Source of the DNA: Paenibacillus luteus
GTDB taxonomy: Bacteria; Bacillota; Bacilli; Paenibacillales; Paenibacillaceae
DNA length: 64,000 bases
Assembly: GCF_006542765.1 (NCBI RefSeq)
Contig: NZ_SKCD01000022.1
Span: 62,001 to 126,000 of the forward strand
Direction of reading: 5' to 3'
The notes under the pieces are model-generated. The model was not told the DNA's origin and searched no databases. It saw only the letters and a program-made list of their open reading frames with translations. Each line of letters starts with the position of its first letter. Position 1 is the first letter of the stretch. The translations under genes and the position numbers were made by a program. This document shows, one piece after another, positions 50,766 through 59,338 of this stretch.

Positions 50766-52148
50766 TTATTGCGGATACGTTCCTTGAAATGCGGCATCGA
50801 TCTTATCCGAGACGCTTTCAAAGGCTTCCTTGACACTGGTCTTGCCCAGCCAAACTTGATCAAGCACCGGATGCAAAATCGCCGAAATGTTTTCATTGTT
50901 TTTGAGATAATAATCGTATGAATTGACGCCATTCTCAATCGTCTGCCTCATCACCGCATCGCTGTAGCCATCAGGATGGCCAGGCTTTACCTCTGCCCAC
51001 TGCGCGATTAGGCCCGGTTTCGTGTAATAATCCTTCAAGATCGGCATCCACAACCCGCTGGCATGTAAATCGAGAGAATTCTGAGCATCCAGCTGCCACT
51101 TATAAAATAGCCACGCTTCATTTGGATGTTTCGTTGTCGATGACATAACCAAAGGTTCGCCAAACTGAATGGTCTTACTCGTCTTCAGCTTAGGCAAAAC
51201 GCCAACGCCATAGTTAACGCCCGCTGCGCCAAGATCAAGCTGAACCCATTGCCCATCGAGGTTCATAGCAACCTTTCTGCTTTGCATAGCTAAGGCAGGT
51301 TGAGGAAGATTTTTCTCCTGCACTGGCGATGGTGCGACATGATGGACGTAAATCAAGTCAGCCAGCCTTTGAACCGCATCAATAACAGCCGGATCGTCCA
51401 AATTCATCCTGCTTCCGTCCGGCGAGATAACGCTCGTATTATTGGAAGGCACCATTAAATGCCACATCCACGTATTGAAGCGTACGCCAAACTGCGTAAT
51501 ATGATTGGCATCGAACTCCGGATGAAGCGCGTTATGGCCATTGCGGTCGATGGTCAGCTTTTTTGCCGTCATCATAAATTGCTCCCAAGTCCATGCGTCT
51601 TCCGCTTTGGACGGAGGAAGCTCTACGCCTGCTTCCCGGAACAAATCAGCATTATAATAAAGCGCAAACGATTCCTCGGCAACCTTGATTCCCGCTACTT
51701 TATTCTGGTCCCAGTACATGATAGAGTTCGAAATAAGGGAGCTTTCATTAATTTCCGCATCAGAGGCCAGAAAGCTTTGCAAATTATAAAGCTTGCCTTG
51801 CTCCGCCCATTGCAGCGCAGTATGCTTGTAGAGAATGAACACATCTGGCGCTTTGTTGCTTGCATACATGGTCGTAAGCTTTGTCGTATAATCGCCTGGC
51901 TCATACATATATCGTATCGTAATCCATGGGTATTTCTCCATAAAAGCTTTAATCATGCGTTCCTTGGCCTGCCTCTCATTGGGTGAACCCCAGAATGCGT
52001 AGGTCAAGATCACTTTTTCCTTACCGTGAGCAGCTGGTTCCTGATTCACTGCATTGTTAGGCAATGCGACGTCAGGCTCGCGGCAGCCCGCAAGCAGCAG
52101 CAAGCCTAACCATAGCATGACCATCATTGCGCCCCCATATTTCTTCAC
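50766..52148 (-). CDS. Sugar-binding lipoprotein of the family 1 type, linked to a two-component system
   Basis: Solute-binding lipoprotein of about 460 residues, from a different branch than the LplA-like proteins. Lipobox LLLLAGCREP, then VILTYAFWGSPNERQAKERM and FMEKYPWITIRYMYEPGDY typical of family 1 sugar-binding proteins. It follows the histidine kinase in one operon and has no permease genes of its own. A GTG start at 52148 with AAGGAG upstream is chosen; ATG 52175 overlapping the kinase stop (ATGA) is possible. It may present the sugar to the kinase, as XylFII does for LytS in clostridia, or serve the permeases encoded downstream. Confidence 0.88.
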   Translation of the reverse strand: MKKYGGAMMVMLWLGLLLLAGCREPDVALPNNAVNQEPAAHGKEKVILTYAFWGSPNERQAKERMIKAFMEKYPWITIRYMYEPGDYTTKLTTMYASNKAPDVFILYKHTALQWAEQGKLYNLQSFLASDAEINESSLISNSIMYWDQNKVAGIKVAEESFALYYNADLFREAGVELPPSKAEDAWTWEQFMMTAKKLTIDRNGHNALHPEFDANHITQFGVRFNTWMWHLMVPSNNTSVISPDGSRMNLDDPAVIDAVQRLADLIYVHHVAPSPVQEKNLPQPALAMQSRKVAMNLDGQWVQLDLGAAGVNYGVGVLPKLKTSKTIQFGEPLVMSSTTKHPNEAWLFYKWQLDAQNSLDLHASGLWMPILKDYYTKPGLIAQWAEVKPGHPDGYSDAVMRQTIENGVNSYDYYLKNNENISAILHPVLDQVWLGKTSVKEAFESVSDKIDAAFQGTYPQ

Positions 52149-52171
52149 TCGTCGCTCTCTCCTTTCCTCGA

Positions 52172-54028
52172 TCATTGAACCTCCGTTTTGTCCTGCTTGC
52201 CGGGGAACGTTCCCATTCGAATAACAATGGTCGTCCCGCTGCCTTTATTTGAATGGACCTCCAGCCCATATTGGCTGCCATACAGCAGCTTTATCCGCTT
52301 CTCTACATTCAGCATGCCAGTCGAGCCGATCTTGCCCGACCTTAGTTGATCGATTTGTTCCTTCTCGATCCCTCTGCCGTTATCCGCAACGGTGAAAAAG
52401 ACCATTTCGCCGTCAGACCAACCTTTAATCTCGATCACCCCGCCCTGCTCCTTCTCGGCAAACCCATGAATAATCGCATTTTCAACAAACGGCTGCAAGA
52501 ACAGCTTAGGCACTTCCCTATCCATAAGCCCCTCCTCTACATCCATTTGCACGCGGAACAGCTCCTCGAACCGGCTGGACATAATATAAATGTACTTATT
52601 TAACCAGTCCAAATCCGTTCGCAGCGGCCATGTCTCCTTCTTGTTCCTCGTCGATGTCTGCAGCATATCCGCTAAATGGTGAATAATCAGGCTCATCTCC
52701 TTCTGATTATTCTCTATCGCAATCCAATAAAGCGTCGTAAGCGTATTGTAGAGAAAATGAGGGTTAAGCTGGAGATTAAGCGCCATCAGCTCCGCGTCTT
52801 TTTCCCTTAAGCGCGAAGCATAGTTTTCTTCAATGAGCGTCTGAATGCGGTCGTTCATATGGTTGAACGTCCGGATCAAGTGGCCGAATTCATCCCGCCC
52901 CTGCTCGGAGATATGGATATGAAAATTGCCGCGCTCCATTAGCTTCATCGCTTTCTTCATCCGGCTAATCGGCTTTGTGATAAATACCGACATCCCATAG
53001 GCGAGAAGAATAGAGACAACCAGCATAAGGATCAAGAAAAAGGTAGAATATCTGCGCAGAGCATTTAAGTCCTGCAGCGCATCTTTCACAGGAATTTCAA
53101 TATAGGAAATCCATCCGGTGCTTTCCATTCGACTAAAGCTAATCACCATTTTTTTCTCGTCAATGATTTTCTGGATGCTGCCGTATTTCATCGCCTTTGC
53201 TTCCCCCATCCAGGATGGCGGCCCCTCGCTTGCTCCCCGGCCTGGATCGGAGTCAATGATGACCGCCCCTCCATCATCCAGAATGCCGTACGATAAATGA
53301 CGAAATTCGCTTTGCCGCGCATAGTCCGCAAATAATCTTCCCACGTAATCAGGCGTCAAATTAATCATGAGCACAGGCTTTTGCATCGTTTGGGGCAGTG
53401 CATGAAATATGCCCTTATCATCGATAAAGGTAAGATTGAGCTGTTTGACTGCCGATACCAACTTGCTGAACTCAAAGTCCAGCCCTGACATCTCTTTCTC
53501 ACCCAGTGTTTCAGCAAAGCGATAGGTCGGAACCCATACCAAATCCCCCTTGCCTGCAACAGCCTTCCTGTATAAAGAGGATGCGTAAAAAGCCTCGGGC
53601 ATCACGAACATTCTCGCTGTATTGCCGAAATTATAGGGAGGCGTCAGGATGAATGAAGCATAAATATCCGTGTCTCCGCCAAAATATTTGAACAAGATTT
53701 GCGTAATGCGCCGGTCAGCCTTCAGCAAGGATTCATTATCAGCCACATCCGTTTCGGTAATGACCTGATACAATTCATTGTCAATCGGAAGCATTTCGCT
53801 TTTGTCGCGGATGTACTGCAGCTTCTCGTCGAGCAGTTGGTTGTTATTGATGACAACGTTGCCTAAGCTTTCCTTCACATTAGCCAGCATATTACGGGCA
53901 CTGATCTGGTAATAAGCAAAACCAAGTGCCAAAATAATAAAGCTGACCAGCAAAAAATAGGAAACTAACAGCTTGATACGAAATTTTGCGTTGGCAGCCA
54001 TGTCCGCCATTTTTCTCAGGATGCGCAT
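52172..54028 (-). CDS. Sensor histidine kinase, YesM/LytS type
   Basis: Membrane sensor kinase of 618 residues. First helix LLVSYFLLVSFIILALGFAYY near 20-40, extracellular Cache-like domain to about 300, second helix FFLILMLVVSILLAYGMSVFI, HAMP near 335-385, the His_kinase box LQLNPHFLYNTL near 425 preceded by the phosphoacceptor region, and ATPase boxes LQPFVENAIIHGF and VADNGRGIEKEQ and GSGTTIVI. Sits between its response regulator (19 bases upstream) and the binding-protein gene, which it overlaps or abuts. Confidence 0.94.
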   Translation of the reverse strand: MRILRKMADMAANAKFRIKLLVSYFLLVSFIILALGFAYYQISARNMLANVKESLGNVVINNNQLLDEKLQYIRDKSEMLPIDNELYQVITETDVADNESLLKADRRITQILFKYFGGDTDIYASFILTPPYNFGNTARMFVMPEAFYASSLYRKAVAGKGDLVWVPTYRFAETLGEKEMSGLDFEFSKLVSAVKQLNLTFIDDKGIFHALPQTMQKPVLMINLTPDYVGRLFADYARQSEFRHLSYGILDDGGAVIIDSDPGRGASEGPPSWMGEAKAMKYGSIQKIIDEKKMVISFSRMESTGWISYIEIPVKDALQDLNALRRYSTFFLILMLVVSILLAYGMSVFITKPISRMKKAMKLMERGNFHIHISEQGRDEFGHLIRTFNHMNDRIQTLIEENYASRLREKDAELMALNLQLNPHFLYNTLTTLYWIAIENNQKEMSLIIHHLADMLQTSTRNKKETWPLRTDLDWLNKYIYIMSSRFEELFRVQMDVEEGLMDREVPKLFLQPFVENAIIHGFAEKEQGGVIEIKGWSDGEMVFFTVADNGRGIEKEQIDQLRSGKIGSTGMLNVEKRIKLLYGSQYGLEVHSNKGSGTTIVIRMGTFPGKQDKTEVQ

Positions 54029-54046
54029 CGCTTTAGCCTCGTTTAA

Positions 54047-55651
54047 TCAGGATGAGAACATTCTTCGGAATTCTTCGGGCGAGTACAAAAACATTTTTTT
54101 GAAAACCTTGTTAAAATATTTGATGTCTTTGTAACCGACCAGCCTTGCGATATCAACGACCTTTTGCTCCGATTGCAGCAATAGGCTGCGAGCCTTCTGC
54201 ATTCGTGTTTTCACGAGAAAATCGGTAAAGGAAAGCCCAAAGTTGTTTTTAAACAAAATGCTGAAATAAGAAGGGTTATAGAAAAAACGCTGCGCCACCA
54301 TTTCCAGTCCCAGATCCTCATGCAGATGGTTTTCAACGAACTCCCTGCACTTATGCATAATCATTTCGCTCCGAGAGGACTTGTCATTTTTCATCTGCTT
54401 GATCATATCGGCAAGCAGCAAAGCTGCGGTATCCAGCGTTTTCTGGAAAGAACATGTGGCATACAGCTCCTGATCGATTCGGCTGCCGAGCTGCCGGTAG
54501 CCTTCTTCATCCATCACCAGCTCGATCCGTTTCATGCAAGTTAAAAGCAGCTGCGTCACATTGCACTTCAACCTAAAGGGAGTCGGATAGGCGGCTGCCA
54601 TCTTATGCAATAGAGAGGTAAGCGTAGAAATCGCAAGCTCCAGCTGATTCTCTGATACAGCTTTCTCCAGGGTATCGGCATCTTTCGTCGCAAGCAGCAG
54701 GCTTGTCTCATTTTTTAACAAGCTTTGCAGTTCATTCGTATTTAGCCATGTCCCTTCCGGAAAATAGTAAAGGTATTGCAGCGCTGTTTTAGCGCTTTCG
54801 CAGCTTAGCCTTATATCGGTTTCAATAGAAAGCGACTCTTTGCCTACACCTACGCTAATGGAGCGGCTATAAACATTTCCTAGCTGGGTCAGCGACTTGC
54901 GCAGCAGATCCAGACATTCAGTGCCAGAGCGGTTAGGACTCCAAAATGCAATGACGTAGAGAAGCTCTTTCTCATGCTCCGGAGCAACGACAATAAGCTC
55001 CGCGCACGTCGTATTCGTCTGCATAATCGCCCGCTTCAGCATGCTCTTCCATTCCAGTTCTTCTTCCGTCTGACCGCTGGAATTCGATTGAATAATGAGT
55101 ACGGTTCCATGACCATTCAAGGGGAAATGACGTCTTACGTCACTCCACTCCGAGGGCTGAAGGTCCTGCGTCATCCATTTGTACAGCAGAAGGTCCATAT
55201 ATACCGGTTTGGTGTGGGCGAGCTGCTCGTCCAAGTTTTTTTTCTCCGATTGAAGGCTGCTCTCGCGTTTGAACTGTTTCTCCAAATCAGATAGAATCGG
55301 TTCCAGATTTTCTGAAATCACAGGCTTGACTAGGTAATCCCTTGCACCCAAACGAAGCGCCTGCTGCGCATATTCGAACTCATGGAATACGCTTACAAAA
55401 ACAACTTTCGGTATTGGCGTTCCCTTATCGTTTAAGGCCCTCAAAAATTCTATTCCATTGACCAGCGGCATCTGAATATCCGTAAACACGATATCCAGCC
55501 TACGGTTCTGGGCAAGCTCAAGCGCTTCCTTCCCATTTTTCGCTTCATGCACTTTATAATCCGGGCGCAGCGAGCGAACCATCGCTGCCAAGCCGCGCCG
55601 CTGCTTGGGTTCATCGTCAACGACCAAAATTTCCATTTTCAAGGCAAGCAT
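54047..55651 (-). CDS. Response regulator, YesN type (receiver plus AraC)
   Basis: DNA-binding regulator of about 534 residues. Receiver domain with the acidic pair VVDDEPKQ near 10, phosphorylated Asp in IVFTDIQMP near 58, Lys in YLVKPV near 108. A long linker leads to the AraC-type end with two helix-turn-helix motifs (LEMVAQRFFYNPSYFSILFK; VVDIARLVGYKDIKYFNKVFK). ATG 55649-55651 follows GGGGGATGAT. First gene of the regulator-kinase-binding protein operon; likely activates the importer genes at 47-50.5 kb. Confidence 0.94.
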   Translation of the reverse strand: MLALKMEILVVDDEPKQRRGLAAMVRSLRPDYKVHEAKNGKEALELAQNRRLDIVFTDIQMPLVNGIEFLRALNDKGTPIPKVVFVSVFHEFEYAQQALRLGARDYLVKPVISENLEPILSDLEKQFKRESSLQSEKKNLDEQLAHTKPVYMDLLLYKWMTQDLQPSEWSDVRRHFPLNGHGTVLIIQSNSSGQTEEELEWKSMLKRAIMQTNTTCAELIVVAPEHEKELLYVIAFWSPNRSGTECLDLLRKSLTQLGNVYSRSISVGVGKESLSIETDIRLSCESAKTALQYLYYFPEGTWLNTNELQSLLKNETSLLLATKDADTLEKAVSENQLELAISTLTSLLHKMAAAYPTPFRLKCNVTQLLLTCMKRIELVMDEEGYRQLGSRIDQELYATCSFQKTLDTAALLLADMIKQMKNDKSSRSEMIMHKCREFVENHLHEDLGLEMVAQRFFYNPSYFSILFKNNFGLSFTDFLVKTRMQKARSLLLQSEQKVVDIARLVGYKDIKYFNKVFKKMFLYSPEEFRRMFSS

Positions 55652-55882
55652 ACGATCATCCCCCTTAGCTGTAGTACGATACAACCATCTATTTTATTGT
55701 AGCGTTTGACTATGAGATTTGGAATGAAGCTGCGGGAGAAAATAGTTGGATAAGGAGAATCTTTTTGGATGATTAACTATACCGATAGATACGGCTCTGA
55801 ATATCTTATAGAGATACAGCGCCGCAAACGTTCATAGAGAATACTTCCAGTATTTATCATAGCCTATAGGAGGTGATTCGGA

Positions 55883-56257
55883 GTGAAAAAAAGGAGAAAG
55901 GCCCGCACCGATGCCATTCTTCCAGCTGAAAGCGAGATGGCTGTAGAAGAAGTCAGTACGGAAGAGACCATGGTCGAACCCGCTTCGAACAGACAAGAAT
56001 CGATGGTTACGCGACTTGGCGGATTCGACGGCATCATGTCCATGATGGGTAAAGTACAAAAAGTTTTTGGATTTTTCCAGCAAATGCGGCCGGCTTTCAG
56101 TATGGTCAGTTCCTTCCTTGGTCCCAAAGCGTTTCTAAGTAGCGTGCCTGTCAAAAAAAACAAATCTAGAAACAAAAAAATACGGAAAACGGCACGCACA
56201 GCGGCATCCGCTGCAAAGCGCAGCACAACAAAGCGTAAACCGTCCTCACATCGGTAA
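55883..56257 (+). CDS. Small basic protein of unknown function
   Basis: 124 residues, starting at GTG behind AGGAGGTGAT, a ten-base perfect match to the 16S rRNA end, so strong translation is expected. Layout: acidic N-terminal part (EMAVEEVSTEETMVE), a central amphipathic segment (GFDGIMSMMGKVQKVFGFFQQMRPAFSMV), then a Lys/Arg-rich tail (KKNKSRNKKIRKTARTAAS). The central segment is weakly like YqfQ/VrrA-type spore-associated proteins, and the basic tail could bind DNA or the spore surface. I do not recognise it with certainty. Confidence 0.75.
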   Translation: MKKRRKARTDAILPAESEMAVEEVSTEETMVEPASNRQESMVTRLGGFDGIMSMMGKVQKVFGFFQQMRPAFSMVSSFLGPKAFLSSVPVKKNKSRNKKIRKTARTAASAAKRSTTKRKPSSHR

Positions 56258-56271
56258 CTTTTAGCCTGCTA

Positions 56272-56325
56272 GAAACAGTAGAAGCTTCTTATGAGTTCAT
56301 AGAACTTGTAAGAAGCTTCTGTTTC
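56272..56325. repeat. Large stem-loop, member of a dispersed family
   Basis: GAAACAG-TAG-AAGCTTCTTA pairs with TAAGAAGCTTCTGTTTC across a 16-base loop (three-base bulge). No T-run follows. It lies between the small basic gene and the convergent dehydrogenase gene and may end both transcripts. Confidence 0.6.
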
Positions 56326-56384
56326 AATATAAGAGTATTCGTGCGGCTTTCCTAAAATAGGTCGCAAGCAGCGCGATTGCACAG

Positions 56385-57329
56385 TTAATAGCCTCTACTG
56401 TGATTTACCGTCCCTTTCAAAGCAGCGCCTTCGGCATATAATGCAAGATTTTCTACAAAATACCGTCCAACATCCGCAAACCTGCTTTGGCCCGACACAT
56501 GCGGTGTGATGATGACATTGGGAAGTGTCCAGAGCGGACTGTCTTCAGCAAGAGGCTCCTTTTCAAATACATCTAGAACGGCCGTGAAGCTTGGTCTTAG
56601 CTGAAGCGTCTCAATAAGCTCCTCTTCAACAATCAGACCTCCCCGGCCGACGTTAATAAGACAAGCCTCCGGCTTCATCGCCATCAGCAGCTCGTGGTCA
56701 ATGGTATGACGAGTGTCAGCGGTTAACGGCAGTGTAAGCACCAGATAATCCAACTCCTTCACAAATGCCTTCCATTCCCCAGCCAGAAAATGAACATCAA
56801 CCCGATCGGCTTTATCAGTTCCCCGGCTGAGTCCGTGCACCACCATGTTGAACGCTCGAGCTCGATTCGCAATTTCCGAACCAATCGAACCAAGACCGGC
56901 TATGCCGAGTACCTTTCCTTCCAATGTATCGGCACGGAATGGTTCCCATTTGCGATTATGCTGAGACGTAAGCAGCCGTGCCATCCCTTTATTATGAAAC
57001 AACATATAGCCCAAACTATATTCAGCCATCATGGCGCCGAATTGATCAACAATTCGGGTAACCATGATGTGCTCCGGAATTTTCGTTACCAAATGATCAA
57101 CGCCCGCACCGATGGATTGAATCCATTTTACCGAAGACGCCTCCGGCATGGACAATAAAATTTCAGGAAAGTTCCAGCATAAAATAACTTCGACTCCCGC
57201 TAGCTGCACCGCCGCTTCCTCTGGTGTCCGAGCCACTCTTACCGATAAATAACCATGCTCCCTCAGCAGCTCGGCATATTTCTCCGGCTCATTGTAATAG
57301 ACCAATATCGTTGGCTGTTCCTTTGGCAT
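56385..57329 (-). CDS. D-isomer-specific 2-hydroxyacid dehydrogenase
   Basis: NAD(P)H-dependent reductase of 2-ketoacids such as glyoxylate or hydroxypyruvate, 314 residues. The nucleotide-binding motif GIAGLGSIGSEIA is near 140-152, the catalytic Arg in NVGRGGLIVEEEL near 229, Glu in DVFEKEPLAEDSPLW near 258 and His in ITPHVSGQS near 277. AAGGAGGG precedes ATG 57329. It stands alone. Sequence order resembles the GhrA-like group more than phosphoglycerate dehydrogenase. Confidence 0.92.
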   Translation of the reverse strand: MPKEQPTILVYYNEPEKYAELLREHGYLSVRVARTPEEAAVQLAGVEVILCWNFPEILLSMPEASSVKWIQSIGAGVDHLVTKIPEHIMVTRIVDQFGAMMAEYSLGYMLFHNKGMARLLTSQHNRKWEPFRADTLEGKVLGIAGLGSIGSEIANRARAFNMVVHGLSRGTDKADRVDVHFLAGEWKAFVKELDYLVLTLPLTADTRHTIDHELLMAMKPEACLINVGRGGLIVEEELIETLQLRPSFTAVLDVFEKEPLAEDSPLWTLPNVIITPHVSGQSRFADVGRYFVENLALYAEGAALKGTVNHSRGY

Positions 57330-57427
57330 AACAATCCCTCCTTTTGCATCTTCAATACTAAAATAGTAACTCTACTATACCTATGTTTAAACTGATTTTA
57401 CATCAAAATTTTCGAATGACATATGAA

Positions 57428-57470
57428 GAAACGGCTACGCCGTCCTCAGCAAGAGGAGCGTAACCGTTTC
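57428..57470 (-). terminator. Terminator-like stem-loop after PhyH gene (dispersed family member)
   Basis: GAAACGG, TACGC and TCCTC pair with GAGGA, GCGTA and CCGTTTC around a five-base loop with small bulges. Minus-strand flank is T-rich. The flanks GAAGAAACGG and GTAGCAATATAAAG match the stem-loop at 15237-15300. Confidence 0.6.
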
Positions 57471-57524
57471 GTGTAGCAATATAAAGCAACGATAGCGTGT
57501 AAAATAAATGGCTACGTTACCTGC

Positions 57525-58334
57525 TTAAACTTCGCTAATCCGCAGCGATTTAAGCGGTACCATCGTATCCTCTGGAACATAATACTTAAAATGGTTATCG
57601 CTGATTTGCCCTAGCAATTGACGACGGATCGGGTCAGCATCCCTCAGGAGACTCTCCGATGCCGTATGGTAATCGATTGGGCGCATCCAAATCGGGCTGT
57701 AGCCCAGAAACAGCTGCCGTCTCGTAAATTCGGACCGATTCGGAGAGCCGGCATGCCATAGATTTTGGGCAAATAGGAATACGTCTCCCGGTTTCCCGCA
57801 TACTTGCACTTCGCCGTTCACCTGCTGCCGTACATCCTTATGGTTAGGATTGTAAGGCCTCGTGTGGCTGCCCGGTATTACTTTCGTATTGCCTCGATCC
57901 GGCTCCGACATGTCGCTTAGAATATAGCAGGTTTTAATGTAATAGGTTGCCGTCAAGCCCGCAATGACGGGAAACTGCGGATGCGGTCCATCTTGATGCC
58001 AATCAATAAAGCTGTGCGAAGCCGTCTGCGCCTCGCTAGGATTCGGCTTTCTAATCGTCAAGTGCGAGATATGCAGTTGGATGTTATGGCCCAGCAAATT
58101 AACGATAAGCGGCAAAATATCTGGCTGATCGATGAGTGAAGCGATTTCAGGATGACGCTCAACGCTGTTATAGATATTATGGGCAAGCGTTTCAGGCTCG
58201 CTCGCAATGACTTCATCGATGGCGGCATTCAGCCGGTCCACCTTTTCTTGCGATAATACGCCTGGTAACAGCAAATACCCCGCCTCATTAAATTGCTTCA
58301 TCAATTCCGCAATATTTAGGTCGGCTGTCTTCAT
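57525..58334 (-). CDS. Phytanoyl-CoA dioxygenase (PhyH) family protein
   Basis: Fe(II)/2-oxoglutarate oxygenase of 269 residues. Iron ligands His/Asp in FIDWHQDGPHPQF near 125-127 and distal His in NLWHAGSPNRSEFTRRQLF near 205, with Arg for 2-oxoglutarate. AAGGAGG precedes ATG 58334. It is divergent from an AraC regulator across 114 bases, a pairing common in Paenibacillus, so that regulator likely controls it. Second PhyH paralogue of the window; the substrate is unknown. Confidence 0.92.
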   Translation of the reverse strand: MKTADLNIAELMKQFNEAGYLLLPGVLSQEKVDRLNAAIDEVIASEPETLAHNIYNSVERHPEIASLIDQPDILPLIVNLLGHNIQLHISHLTIRKPNPSEAQTASHSFIDWHQDGPHPQFPVIAGLTATYYIKTCYILSDMSEPDRGNTKVIPGSHTRPYNPNHKDVRQQVNGEVQVCGKPGDVFLFAQNLWHAGSPNRSEFTRRQLFLGYSPIWMRPIDYHTASESLLRDADPIRRQLLGQISDNHFKYYVPEDTMVPLKSLRISEV

Positions 58335-58448
58335 GTTCCATACCTCCTTCTTGTATTTAATTCAATTATATCTAACGATTAAATATGTTATAATGTATGA
58401 AAATCTTAAATTACTTGTATATAATTTCATCAATGGAGCTGACTTTTT

Positions 58449-59255
58449 ATGGAGCTGACCCGATTCCGTGAGCCCGATCTGCATTACCATGTTTATGTGA
58501 AGGATGCTTTCCATTTTCAGAAGACACATGACACTTATGACCACTGGGCTTTGTTTATTGTAGAAGAAGGTAGCTTTGACTACAGGATGGGCGGCCAGAG
58601 CGGACGGGCGGTTAAAGACGATATGGTGGTGTGTCCGCCTGATCTGACCTTTTACCGCAAGACAAGCGGTTTATCCTTTCATCTACTGGGATTCCAATGG
58701 GTATCCGAACCTGATGCAAGCTTTACTTCATCGCACGCAACCGATTTCCCACCGACCGGTAAGCTTCGATTGATCAACAACAGGAGGTTTCATTCCATCC
58801 TCTCCCAATTGCGCGAAGCCCGTTACTTGAATCCGACCCTTGGTCGCGAGTACAAAAAACATCTCCTAAAAGATTTGCTTTACCTCCTGCAGATTGAATT
58901 ATCGGGCCAACAGACAACTCCACTGTTCAGCGAGGACCCTCTTCTTCAGCAAGCTGTACATAGACTTCAGCAGCAGGCTGAATTCGGGTTATCCCTAAAA
59001 ACAATCGCAGCAGAGTTAGGATTAAGCCAAGTTCAACTCACTAGGCTTTTCAAGCAAGAGTTCCGCATTGCGCCAAGCACCTACGCCGCTACCCTCCGAA
59101 TGGACAAAGTTAAGCAGCTGCTGGTACATTCATCGCTCACGCTTAGCCAAATCGCCGAGCACTGCGGCTTTACAGATGAGCATCATTTGAGCAAAAGCTT
59201 CAAAAAAATGTTCGGCATCAACCCATCGGCCTATAGAAAAACGTATCGCGTGTAA
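58449..59255 (+). CDS. AraC-family regulator, divergent from PhyH
   Basis: 268 residues. N-terminal cupin-like domain (HWALFIVEEGSFDYRMGGQ, DDMVVCPPDLTFYRK) and C-terminal paired helix-turn-helix (LKTIAAELGLSQVQLTRLFK near 185; LSQIAEHCGFTDEHHLSKSFK near 235). Ribosome site GGAG lies upstream of ATG 58449. Divergent from the PhyH gene and followed by a good terminator. A TATAAT at about 58391 is probably its -10 box. Confidence 0.93.
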   Translation: MELTRFREPDLHYHVYVKDAFHFQKTHDTYDHWALFIVEEGSFDYRMGGQSGRAVKDDMVVCPPDLTFYRKTSGLSFHLLGFQWVSEPDASFTSSHATDFPPTGKLRLINNRRFHSILSQLREARYLNPTLGREYKKHLLKDLLYLLQIELSGQQTTPLFSEDPLLQQAVHRLQQQAEFGLSLKTIAAELGLSQVQLTRLFKQEFRIAPSTYAATLRMDKVKQLLVHSSLTLSQIAEHCGFTDEHHLSKSFKKMFGINPSAYRKTYRV

Positions 59256-59278
59256 TGCTTTGATACCCTAAAATCAAA

Positions 59279-59309
59279 CAAGCCGACCATCAAATCAGCG
59301 GTCGGCTTG
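59279..59309. terminator. Terminator between AraC and third binding-protein gene
   Basis: CAAGCCGACC pairs with GGTCGGCTTG across an 11-base loop. The minus-strand flank TTTGATTTT is T-rich; on the plus strand T-rich sequence follows a few bases later. It serves two convergent genes. Confidence 0.8.
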
Positions 59310-59338
59310 CACGTTATCCTTATTTTATTAAACTGAAA

